Shown here: piece by piece, positions 8,517-17,075 of the stretch
Numbering within the stretch: position 1 is the stretch's first letter
Layout: each line of letters starts with the position of its first letter
NCBI GenBank assembly: GCA_943355055.1
Contig: CALREA010000004.1
Span: 1 to 64,000 of the forward strand
DNA from: Candidatus Peribacteria bacterium
Lineage (GTDB): Bacteria; Patescibacteriota; Gracilibacteria; UBA1369; UBA12463
Direction of reading: 5' to 3'
Length of the DNA stretch: 64,000 nucleotides
Made by a program: the position numbers and the translations under genes
The notes under the pieces: generated by a model
The model's database searches: none
The model's input: only the letters and a program-made list of their open reading frames with translations
What the model was told of the DNA's origin: nothing

Positions 8517-10130
8517 ATGAAACTCATCAAATCCCACAAATACTGGCGCCTGCTGGAGATCCTTCCCGGGGCCATCACCTGGTCAGCACTTCTCCTCCCC
8601 GTCGTTCTCTCTATTTACCGACCTGAGTTCGTCTCGGTCTTCGTGATCGTCTACACCACATTCTGGCTTTTCCGATCTTTTCGATTATCCATTGATCTGA
8701 TTAGGGGCTACAGAAAGACAAAAATAGCCATGGCAACAGATTGGCATGAACTTCTGGACTATGTAGAAAATCCTCAACATCTCGATACCGCGATTCAAAA
8801 TCTTGGAACCAGGAGGACGGTAGAAAATCGCAAACTCGAAAACGTATACCGCAACGTCGCCCAAGAAATTAACCACCTCAAAACCATCAATCAATACAAA
8901 AAACCGTCGGAAATCATCCATGCCATCCTCTTCGTCACCTACAAAGAACCACTCGCCATCGTAAAACAATCTATCCGATCCTATGCGCAAAGCGTCTACT
9001 CCTCACAAAACATGATCCTCGTTTTTTCCGGAGAAGAAAGCGACAAAACCAATGCACAGCACTACGCAAACGAAATCACCAAAGAGTTCAAACATCACTT
9101 CAAAAAAATAATTACAACCATTCATCCAAAAAACCAACCCGGAGAAATTCCCGGAAAATCCGCCAACGCGACATGGGCTGCAAAAACACTATTGACCTAT
9201 ATTGATGCACAAGAAATCCCATACGAAAATGTAATCCTCTCGAACTTTGACGCCGATACGGTTGTAGACAGGCAATACTTTTCGGAACTCACCTTTCGCT
9301 ACCTCCTCGAAGAAAACCGCAGTATAAAAACCTACCAACCAACTCATTTTTATCACAACAATATTTGGGAAGTACCCATGATTATTCGCATGCTCTCACT
9401 CTCTTCAACATTTGTACGACTCGCCGAATCCATGGACACCGCTCATTACAAAAGCTTCTCTTCTCGATCTATGGGCCTCCAAAGTGCCGTCGATTCCGAT
9501 TTCTGGGATCCGGGAATCATCCCGGAAGACTCACGGCAGTACTGGACCTCCTACGTTCGCTATAACGGCCACAACGAACTCGTTCAGGTCTACACACCCA
9601 TTTACATGGATGCCGTCCAATCTGAGACCTTCTGGTCAACCTGCAAGGATCAGTACAAACAACTTCGCCGTTGGTCATGGGGCGTCACTGATTTTCCTTT
9701 TGTCGTGCTGAACCTCAACAATAATAAAAATATTCCGTGGTTCAAACGTTGGCATGCCATATGTTCCCTTCTTTTGGATCATTTTTATTGGGCCACCACA
9801 CCGATTCTCCTGACCTTCACCGGTTGGCTTCCACAAATCCTCAACAGTAATTATCAAGATTCCGTTCTCTCATATAATGTCCCCCGTCTCGCGGCCGGAA
9901 TGCTCAACATCGCCGCCGTTGGTATTCTCGTCTCGGCTATCATCACCATCCACATTCTCCCAAAACGCACCGACATCAACCTCTGGAAACGTTTCTCCCT
10001 CATCCTCCAATGGATCTTTGTCCCACTCACCAGCATCTTCCTCGTCTCCATCCCCGCCATCGAATCCCAAACCCGTCTCATCCTCAACAAACGCCTCGAC
10101 TATCAAGTTACGCCGAAAGTTAGAACATAA
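8517..10130 (+). CDS. Processive family 2 glycosyltransferase, membrane-bound
   Basis: DADTVVDRQYF, QYKQLRRW (QxxRW), N- and C-terminal TM segments. Confidence 0.85.
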   Translation: MKLIKSHKYWRLLEILPGAITWSALLLPVVLSIYRPEFVSVFVIVYTTFWLFRSFRLSIDLIRGYRKTKIAMATDWHELLDYVENPQHLDTAIQNLGTRRTVENRKLENVYRNVAQEINHLKTINQYKKPSEIIHAILFVTYKEPLAIVKQSIRSYAQSVYSSQNMILVFSGEESDKTNAQHYANEITKEFKHHFKKIITTIHPKNQPGEIPGKSANATWAAKTLLTYIDAQEIPYENVILSNFDADTVVDRQYFSELTFRYLLEENRSIKTYQPTHFYHNNIWEVPMIIRMLSLSSTFVRLAESMDTAHYKSFSSRSMGLQSAVDSDFWDPGIIPEDSRQYWTSYVRYNGHNELVQVYTPIYMDAVQSETFWSTCKDQYKQLRRWSWGVTDFPFVVLNLNNNKNIPWFKRWHAICSLLLDHFYWATTPILLTFTGWLPQILNSNYQDSVLSYNVPRLAAGMLNIAAVGILVSAIITIHILPKRTDINLWKRFSLILQWIFVPLTSIFLVSIPAIESQTRLILNKRLDYQVTPKVRT

Positions 10131-10214
10131 GGTATAATATAGCAACTCTATCTATTTCAAAAACCGATCCAAGACAGGATACGATAAAATCTTATAATTT
10201 TATCTTTTTTATAA

Positions 10215-11543
10215 ATGTCCAACAAACCTACAAACTACAGCGAAGTAAATTTCGACGGTCTCATCGGCCCATCTCATAACTTCTCCGGATTATCACCTGG
10301 AAATATCGCAAGTGCTACGAACAAAAATACAGAATCTAACCCACTGGAAGCCTGTTTACAAGGACTCAATAAAGCCCGTAAACTCGCACAATTCGGGGTT
10401 CCCCAAGCAGTATTACCCATACAAGAAAGGCCATCACTTCAATATCTTCATGCGCTCGGATACAGGGGAAAAGTAGAAGACATTCTCCGAGAAGTAGATG
10501 ATGCGACACTCCCAAATATCTATGCCGTATCAAGCATGTGGACGGCAAATGCAGCCACGGTAGCACCAAGTACCGATACGAGAGACGGGCGAATGCATAT
10601 CGTCCCGGCAAATCTCGCCTACCAATTTCACCGCTCAACAGAAGCGCAATCAACCATGGCAACATTAGAAAAAATACTTGGAGATATGGCGATAGTACAT
10701 AATCCACTCCCGAGTCATGCTCGATTTGGGGATGAAGGAGCCGCAAACCACATGAGATTTAGCACGGGACCAGGAGAGCCAGGAGTCCATGTATTCGCCT
10801 ATGGTACTGATGGAATAACAAACAAAGATGGAAAATTAGTGAATGGACCACAGATAAATCCCGCACGCCAAACCCGTGTAGCATCAGAAGCGCTCGCTCG
10901 CCTTCTAGACCTTCCATTCGAGCGTGTCGTCTTCGCCCAAACAGCTCCACAAGCAATCGACGCTGGCGTGTTCCATAACGACGTTATATCCACAAACAAT
11001 GAACATGCATGGCTTTTGCATGAACAAGCCTACCAGGACACTCCACGTGTCATTAGCGACGTACAACGTGCCCTGGGGAGAGATTTATTCGTATCAATAG
11101 CGAAAACCGAGGACCTATCACTAACAAACGCAGTAGAAAGCTATGTATTTAACTCTCAGATTGTCACGCTCCCAAACGGCGAAATGATAATGATCTCCCC
11201 TATGGAAGCACAGCAAAATCCTCACGCTCGCGCCTTCATCGAAAAGACTCTCTCTGACCCAAAATGCCCAATATCGAGAGTAGAATATGTGGATCTAAAG
11301 GGAAGTATGAATAACGGCGGAGGACCTGCCTGTTTGCGCCTTCGCGTGAATATGTCCGACATAGAAAAACAACAAGTCCGAGGAAGAGTCTTCCTGGACG
11401 ACGCCCTTTACGGCGAACTAACGCAGTGGGCAAAAAGAAACTATCGAGAAACCATGCTTCCAAAAGACCTGCGCGACCCAAATCTCGTGACGGAATCATT
11501 ACGAGCATTCAGCGAATTGCAGAAAATTCTCCGACTCTCATAA
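10215..11543 (+). CDS. astB: N-succinylarginine dihydrolase (AstB)
   Basis: EVNFDGLIGPSHNFSGLSPGNIAS, MWTANAATVAPSTDT, GDEGAANHMRF, VFHNDVISTNNEH, SMNNGGGPACLRLRV. Confidence 0.93.
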   Translation: MSNKPTNYSEVNFDGLIGPSHNFSGLSPGNIASATNKNTESNPLEACLQGLNKARKLAQFGVPQAVLPIQERPSLQYLHALGYRGKVEDILREVDDATLPNIYAVSSMWTANAATVAPSTDTRDGRMHIVPANLAYQFHRSTEAQSTMATLEKILGDMAIVHNPLPSHARFGDEGAANHMRFSTGPGEPGVHVFAYGTDGITNKDGKLVNGPQINPARQTRVASEALARLLDLPFERVVFAQTAPQAIDAGVFHNDVISTNNEHAWLLHEQAYQDTPRVISDVQRALGRDLFVSIAKTEDLSLTNAVESYVFNSQIVTLPNGEMIMISPMEAQQNPHARAFIEKTLSDPKCPISRVEYVDLKGSMNNGGGPACLRLRVNMSDIEKQQVRGRVFLDDALYGELTQWAKRNYRETMLPKDLRDPNLVTESLRAFSELQKILRLS

Positions 11544-11560
11544 ATTTTTGCATAAATTCC

Positions 11561-12811
11561 CTACTTCGTCGGAGACTTCGACGGCAATGTGCGATAGGTA
11601 ATTTCTGAAGGCATTTTGCCCAAAACCTCCCCCCGTTGAGGGAAATCATTTACCAATAGTCGCAAAGAATCTCTCGGGATACGAGCAAGCCGTTCAGAAA
11701 AAACACCAGGAGTCACTACGGCTCGCAAATTTTGCAAAGCCCGTCGCGTACAGTCTATAGGAAGAAGTATGAGTGCTGACTGCGAAGAAGGATTGCGATA
11801 AACATCTTCCGCCTCTCCATCATCCAAGATATCCACCGTAACCGTGCGATCACCCACAGCCCCCAAGTGAGTACTTCCAGCCCAATTTTGCCCAGCGTCA
11901 ACAGGATTGTATCCTATGCGATTCAAGTCTGGATATGCATGTGCTACATTCACCTGTGCACCTTTTGTTGAGTCACCAAAATTATCAAAAACCGCACGCA
12001 TACGTCCGTGCATTTCAGTAGAAATTTTTAATTCCTTCGGGAAAAAGGCTGAAAAAATATAATTTAAATCCTGGGGTTTAAGTTGCACCAATAACTGATA
12101 ATACAAATGCTCTCGTGTTTGGGCATATACGCCACCAAGGGCACGCGCACAATATTCAGAAATAGGACCAATAGACCCTTGCGCCTGCAAAGCCGGATGG
12201 ACAACTTCATACCAAAAATCATTTCCAAGAGGTACTTTGATTTTCCCTATTTCTGGAATATCTCCCTTGTACAAGGGAGGTAAAAAATCCGCATACACAC
12301 GATGAGGACCAATAATACCTCCAAATTTTCTCGCCATGAGCGCCCGAAGCATCGTCATCGCAACTCCAATTTCACGTTTATCAACCCCGCGATGTCCTTC
12401 AGCAACATACATGCCACCTAGCTCCATCGCATCCTCTCTCAGTGACTCCAGACTCAAGCCATCAGCCGTTTCGGCATAATAATGCTGAGTCCCTTCAGGG
12501 GTACTATGATCGTGATAGATCACAGAGCCAATGGCAGCCCGTACTAATTTCGGCACAGCGCCGTCAAAGTCTTCAAGATTTTTCCCTATCAAGGTAAACC
12601 TCTCCTTCCCCTCACGAAAACTATGCAAAGATTCATTAATAAGATCTTTAGCATGCATTGGGTCACCATTATGTGTTCCTAACCCTTTCCAAAGCTCAGA
12701 AGCATCCTCGAGATCCCTCTCGGCGACCGGATCTATTCGATAAACGCGATGATAGGGATTTACAAACGGTTCATCGGGTGCATTCGCTGGCAAAGAGTCG
12801 TGAGGTGCCAT
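11561..12811 (-). CDS. Arginine N-succinyltransferase-like (AstA family, divergent)
   Basis: GNAT-like region ELGGMYVAEGHRGVDKREIGVAMTMLRALMARKFGGIIGPHRVYADFLPP..., C-terminal YNPVDAG; adjacent and convergent to astB. Confidence 0.6.
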   Translation of the reverse strand: MAPHDSLPANAPDEPFVNPYHRVYRIDPVAERDLEDASELWKGLGTHNGDPMHAKDLINESLHSFREGKERFTLIGKNLEDFDGAVPKLVRAAIGSVIYHDHSTPEGTQHYYAETADGLSLESLREDAMELGGMYVAEGHRGVDKREIGVAMTMLRALMARKFGGIIGPHRVYADFLPPLYKGDIPEIGKIKVPLGNDFWYEVVHPALQAQGSIGPISEYCARALGGVYAQTREHLYYQLLVQLKPQDLNYIFSAFFPKELKISTEMHGRMRAVFDNFGDSTKGAQVNVAHAYPDLNRIGYNPVDAGQNWAGSTHLGAVGDRTVTVDILDDGEAEDVYRNPSSQSALILLPIDCTRRALQNLRAVVTPGVFSERLARIPRDSLRLLVNDFPQRGEVLGKMPSEITYRTLPSKSPTK

Positions 12812-12844
12812 AATGAGAATGGTTATGATATAGGTGAAATTTGC

Positions 12845-13690
12845 TTACCGAGGAAAATCCTTCCCGCGCGCAGCCAACGTAACAGTCGACTCGTCAACAT
12901 CTAAACCTTTTTCTCTGGCCAATTGTAAAAAAGCATCGGTATCAAATGCCTTGCAGCTAAAAATATCAAAATAGAACCCACCATCAGGTCTCGCGTGAAT
13001 TGCGATATGTGATTCAGCGATAATAGCTAATCCATCCCATTGTCGCTGCCCATCTTCACCTTTCGGTTTCAAAACAGTCGGAGTGGAAATAGGCGTCATA
13101 CCAATTTCGAGAGGAATAGCCTCAAGAAATCCATAAATCCAATCAAGATTCCTCTGGGAAGGATTCAGCCGACCATTAAACGTTAAATGTGGACCAAAGG
13201 CTGTCGGAATGACATCCGGATGTTCCACGGGATTACTTCCTCTCAAAAAAGATTCATCACGAGCAACTCCAAACGCGGCTCTCATCGAAACGCGAACAAT
13301 ATCCACCGCAAAATCTCCTCTATAATTCATCATTGCCACATCTACAAACACCGATTTTTTCTTATCAAACGTATGGATCGTCAAATGTCCTCCAGGGAAA
13401 AGCCAACAAGCACTCACGCCACTGTCTTCGGGAATTTTCCCATCAAAATAAGGAATCGTATACGGTCGGTCGAGACTCTCGATACCAAGCTTTTTTGCTA
13501 GAGCATAAGCCGTTTCATAGACACGCGCCATATCCGCCATCTTGTCGGTATCACCATCATAGCCATCGTACATCACATGGGTCACCTGCAAGGAAACACT
13601 CCGTGACACATTATCAATATCCACATTAAAACCAAAATCATCATTGATACCTTCTTCTTGCGCATTCGATATTTCCGGAGAATTCACCAT
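12845..13690 (-). CDS. S-adenosylmethionine decarboxylase (SpeD) family protein, tandem domain
   Basis: GLAIIAESHIAIHARPDGGFYFDIFSCKAFD matches the SpeD ESH self-cleavage site and catalytic Cys; N-terminal half carries a degenerate copy SACWLFPGGHLTIHTFDKKKSVFVDVAM. ATG at 13690 preferred over TTG at 13744. Confidence 0.78.
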   Translation of the reverse strand: MVNSPEISNAQEEGINDDFGFNVDIDNVSRSVSLQVTHVMYDGYDGDTDKMADMARVYETAYALAKKLGIESLDRPYTIPYFDGKIPEDSGVSACWLFPGGHLTIHTFDKKKSVFVDVAMMNYRGDFAVDIVRVSMRAAFGVARDESFLRGSNPVEHPDVIPTAFGPHLTFNGRLNPSQRNLDWIYGFLEAIPLEIGMTPISTPTVLKPKGEDGQRQWDGLAIIAESHIAIHARPDGGFYFDIFSCKAFDTDAFLQLAREKGLDVDESTVTLAARGKDFPR

Positions 13691-13803
13691 GAAGAATAAT
13701 AAAAATATAACAGAACTATAAACACCCCCTAGAATTTTAGTCAAACATTGACATGATAAAAATTTCTATGATACGTTAACACCTCAATAGTTAATTAAAA
13801 AAT

Positions 13804-15801
13804 ATGGAACAACCAATCTATAGCATTACGGATGTACTTTCTTCTGCTGTCGAACGCGCGACCGGCAAGCGACCAAATATCGTACGTGCCAATATAAATA
13901 AAAATGATGCGAATGCTCTTGAGGCGGACTATGGATTCAACGCCTTCCAATTAAAAGAAAATCCAACTCAGGATATACAATCCATAATTGCCAATGCGCG
14001 GGGGGAAATAGAAGTACAGCTTCCGGAGGGAATCACGACTTCAACCGTGGGAAATTTCATCAACTTTAGCGTTTCCAGTGAGCTTCTCGCAGAAACAGCA
14101 GGGAATATCGCTGCGCAACCAAATGGCGGAATCACACCATCGAACCAAAGAACCATGGTAGAATATTTCTCACCAAATACCAATAAACCGGCTCACCTTG
14201 GCCATCTTCGCAATTTAGCTCTTGGAAAAAGTCTTTCATCGACCCTCTCATTTCTCGGACATGAGGTAGTAACCGCGAATCTCACGAACGATCGTGGAGC
14301 CCACATCTGCAAATCTATGTTGGCCTACGAGATGTTTGGGGAAGGACGCACACCTGAATCAACGGGAATCAAAGGTGACCATTTCGTCGGAGATTATTAT
14401 GTGCAATATGAAAAAGCGCTACAAAAAGAAATTGCTCCAATAGTAGCGCGGCTCAGAACCGAACCGGAGAATATAGCCAAGCTACAACGAAAAACCGAGA
14501 TAGAACAAGAACTTGCAACTCTACCGCCAACAGAAAAAGACAAGATAAAACTTCTCAAAAAAGAATTGGAGAAATTAAGCAAACTGGATGAAGAAATCAA
14601 GGACGCGGCAAAAAAAGAATCATCCCTAGAAAAAAAAGTAGGAGAAATGCTCATAAAATGGGAAGCCGGCGATCCGGAAATTCGCGCAACATGGAGACTG
14701 ATGAATGACTGGGTATTAAAGGGGTTCCAAGAAACACTCGACAGAATGAATGTTCATTTCGACGTGGAATATTTCGAATCGGAAATATATAACATGGGAA
14801 GAGATATTGTTATGGAGGGACTGGAAAGAGGCATTTTTGAACGCGATCCAAGTGGCGCCATCATCGCCGATCTTGCAAAATTAGGGATAAAAAAAGAAGG
14901 GAAAAAAGTACTCCTCCGCGCAGACGGCACGAGCGTTTACACCACGCAGGATATCGCCATCGCAAAACTGAAAATAGAAGAACACAAATTGGATAGCAGC
15001 CTCTATATCGTCGCCGGGGAACAAGATGATCACTTTCGCGCACTCTTTGGAATTTTGAAAGCAATAGGCTATGAATGGGTAGATAAGCTCAAGCACTTGT
15101 CCTACGGGATGGTAGAACTCCCGGAAGGCCGTATGAAATCACGTGAAGGAACAGTGGTCGATGTTGATGATTTACTCAACGATCTTCGCGACCGCGTCAA
15201 AGTAATCGCCGCGGAAAAAGGGAATGAAATCATGAGCGATGAAGACGCCGACAAGATTGGAAAAGCCGCAGCGCAATACTATCTCCTCTCCGCACGACCG
15301 GAATCAACAATGAAATTTGACCCCGAAGAGTCTGTAAATTTCGAAGGAAAAACAGGCCCATATATTTTATATCAATACGTCCGAACAGGAAAAATACTGA
15401 AGCAGGCAGTACAGCAGTATAGTCCCTTGGGGGCGGGTCAACAGACCTGTCCCTTGGGGGCGGCCCATCAGAGTTGTCCCTCGGGGGCGGGTGAAGCGAA
15501 AAATCCGGTAGACTTCAGCCTCCTTCAAGAACCCATAGAACACGAACTTCTCCTGAAACTCGTCGAATTCACAGAAAAAATTCGTTCCGTTCAGAAAACC
15601 ATGGATCAAACATTGATCGCCACCTACGTTTTCGAACTCGCGCAAACCTTCTCTAACTTCTACTCGAAGTGTCCGGTTCTCAAGGGTGACAAAACCTCTC
15701 CGGCACTCTCCCAAGCCCGCCTGAAGCTCGTAGAATACACCCATACACTACTCAAGCAATCTCTCGACCTCCTCGCGATTGAAACAGTAGATAGAATGTA
15801 A
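13804..15801 (+). CDS. argS: Arginyl-tRNA synthetase
   Basis: FSPNTNKPAHLGHLRN (HIGH region), GMVELPEGRMKSREGTVV (KMSKS region), C-terminal anticodon-binding domain. Confidence 0.95.
   Translation: MEQPIYSITDVLSSAVERATGKRPNIVRANINKNDANALEADYGFNAFQLKENPTQDIQSIIANARGEIEVQLPEGITTSTVGNFINFSVSSELLAETAGNIAAQPNGGITPSNQRTMVEYFSPNTNKPAHLGHLRNLALGKSLSSTLSFLGHEVVTANLTNDRGAHICKSMLAYEMFGEGRTPESTGIKGDHFVGDYYVQYEKALQKEIAPIVARLRTEPENIAKLQRKTEIEQELATLPPTEKDKIKLLKKELEKLSKLDEEIKDAAKKESSLEKKVGEMLIKWEAGDPEIRATWRLMNDWVLKGFQETLDRMNVHFDVEYFESEIYNMGRDIVMEGLERGIFERDPSGAIIADLAKLGIKKEGKKVLLRADGTSVYTTQDIAIAKLKIEEHKLDSSLYIVAGEQDDHFRALFGILKAIGYEWVDKLKHLSYGMVELPEGRMKSREGTVVDVDDLLNDLRDRVKVIAAEKGNEIMSDEDADKIGKAAAQYYLLSARPESTMKFDPEESVNFEGKTGPYILYQYVRTGKILKQAVQQYSPLGAGQQTCPLGAAHQSCPSGAGEAKNPVDFSLLQEPIEHELLLKLVEFTEKIRSVQKTMDQTLIATYVFELAQTFSNFYSKCPVLKGDKTSPALSQARLKLVEYTHTLLKQSLDLLAIETVDRM
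15422..15494 (+). repeat. In-frame 27-bp tandem repeat (3 units) inside argS
   Basis: GTCCC(T/C)(T/C)GGGGGCGG units starting at 15422, 15449, 15476, encoding YSPLGAGQQ/TCPLGAAHQ/SCPSGAGEA. Confidence 0.85.
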
Positions 15802-15805
15802 ATTT

Positions 15806-16981
15806 TTATCTACCAATTTCCTCTCCCTCAATCAATTCACGGTGGAGAGCAACAACAGCAGACTCATAATCAGCATTCTGGACAACAAGTGTGAAGTTTC
15901 GATCTGCGGAAGTTGTGATTTCCTCGACATTAATACCGGCTCTATCCAAGACACCTGTAATGCTTCGAGAAAGACCGCGCTGCTGCTTCATTCCATTACC
16001 GATACAGGAAACAAGAGCTACTCCTAACTGAGAAACCGTTGTGCCTATGCGATCAAGACGACTTTCTAATTCCTCTCTTTTTGGATGATCGGCATCTATG
16101 GTAAAGGGGAAAGATGATCCACCACCAAACGTAGCCGTCACGGAAATATCCAAATCCTCACACGCCTTCAATACAAGACTCGCAATACCACTTGAATGAG
16201 CCATGCGCGCAGAACTTACCGTATAGAGTACCTGATTATTTTTTCCACTAATGAATTGAACTCCATGAGATTCAATTTCTTCTGAAACACGAGTGCCCTT
16301 ATCTCGAAGATCATAAATACTACGAACCTGAAGCTGAATACCGCGCTGATCAAGACCCACGAGACCACCGGAAGTAAAAGCCCGAGGACCATTGAGCGTA
16401 GACAATTCCAGCGCCTCGCGGAAACTCATTTTCTTTTGTCGTCGTACATGCTGAAAACCATCACGCATTTTCGGAGTATATCCCGGCTCGACTATGGAAG
16501 GATCCGCCGAAAATACTCCAGGCAACTCTCCAAAAACTTTGATGCGAATATCGGAAGAATTAGCTCCAATACGAGTCAGTGCTGCCGCTAGAATACCGGC
16601 ATGTGCATCCAATCCATCAAAACCAAATGTATGACCATGAACACCGGGAAGTCGGCCGAGAATTGGAGTTCCCTCATCATCATCCAGCATTTTGCGGAGA
16701 TTCGAATCTCTAACTTGCTCAACCGCGAGCTCAAAAGCCTCTTCGCTCGTCATATCGCGCACGTCAGACGCGTCATATCGTTCTGAAAAATCCCGTACAT
16801 TCACCAAGCCAAACTCATGATTTATATCAGCAAGAGCTCCGGTCGAACTCGCTACCACAATAGGAAAACGCATCTTACCCTCGCGAGTAAGTATCTGCTT
16901 AACACGATCCGGATGAGCTCTTATAATTTCGTCAGACAAAGGAAGAATAGTATAATTAGCCGTCGAAATGCGATCACCCAT
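15806..16981 (-). CDS. Aspartokinase-like protein with C-terminal ACT domains
   Basis: GRLPGVHGHTFGFDGLDAHAGILAAAL, KVFGELPGVFSADPSIV, ACT-like SSGIASLVLKACEDLDISVTATFGGG; canonical N-terminal KFGGTS not seen. Confidence 0.7.
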   Translation of the reverse strand: MGDRISTANYTILPLSDEIIRAHPDRVKQILTREGKMRFPIVVASSTGALADINHEFGLVNVRDFSERYDASDVRDMTSEEAFELAVEQVRDSNLRKMLDDDEGTPILGRLPGVHGHTFGFDGLDAHAGILAAALTRIGANSSDIRIKVFGELPGVFSADPSIVEPGYTPKMRDGFQHVRRQKKMSFREALELSTLNGPRAFTSGGLVGLDQRGIQLQVRSIYDLRDKGTRVSEEIESHGVQFISGKNNQVLYTVSSARMAHSSGIASLVLKACEDLDISVTATFGGGSSFPFTIDADHPKREELESRLDRIGTTVSQLGVALVSCIGNGMKQQRGLSRSITGVLDRAGINVEEITTSADRNFTLVVQNADYESAVVALHRELIEGEEIGR

Positions 16982-17075
16982 AAAATGTAGGAAAGAAATA
17001 AAAACAGGCCAGCACTATAATACAAGTACGACAAACAGTCAACAGCCACCCGTCTGGAAGCTAAAATACAAGAAC

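Noticed and set aside
9877-10145. Several low-complexity ORFs (Ser/Pro-rich or Asp/Glu-rich) over the glycosyltransferase 3' end
   Set aside because: Alternative-frame reads of strand-biased C-rich coding sequence; no motifs.
13690-13744. Signal peptide on the SpeD-like protein (MTKILGGVYSSVIFLLFFMVNSPEISNAQ)
   Set aside because: Requires a TTG start at 13744; the in-frame ATG at 13690 removes it, and a pyruvoyl decarboxylase is expected in the cytoplasm. The upstream segment looks like promoter/UTR.
15422-15494. CRISPR-like array in argS
   Set aside because: 27-bp units are contiguous without unique spacers, lie in frame in a coding region, and no cas genes are present in the window.
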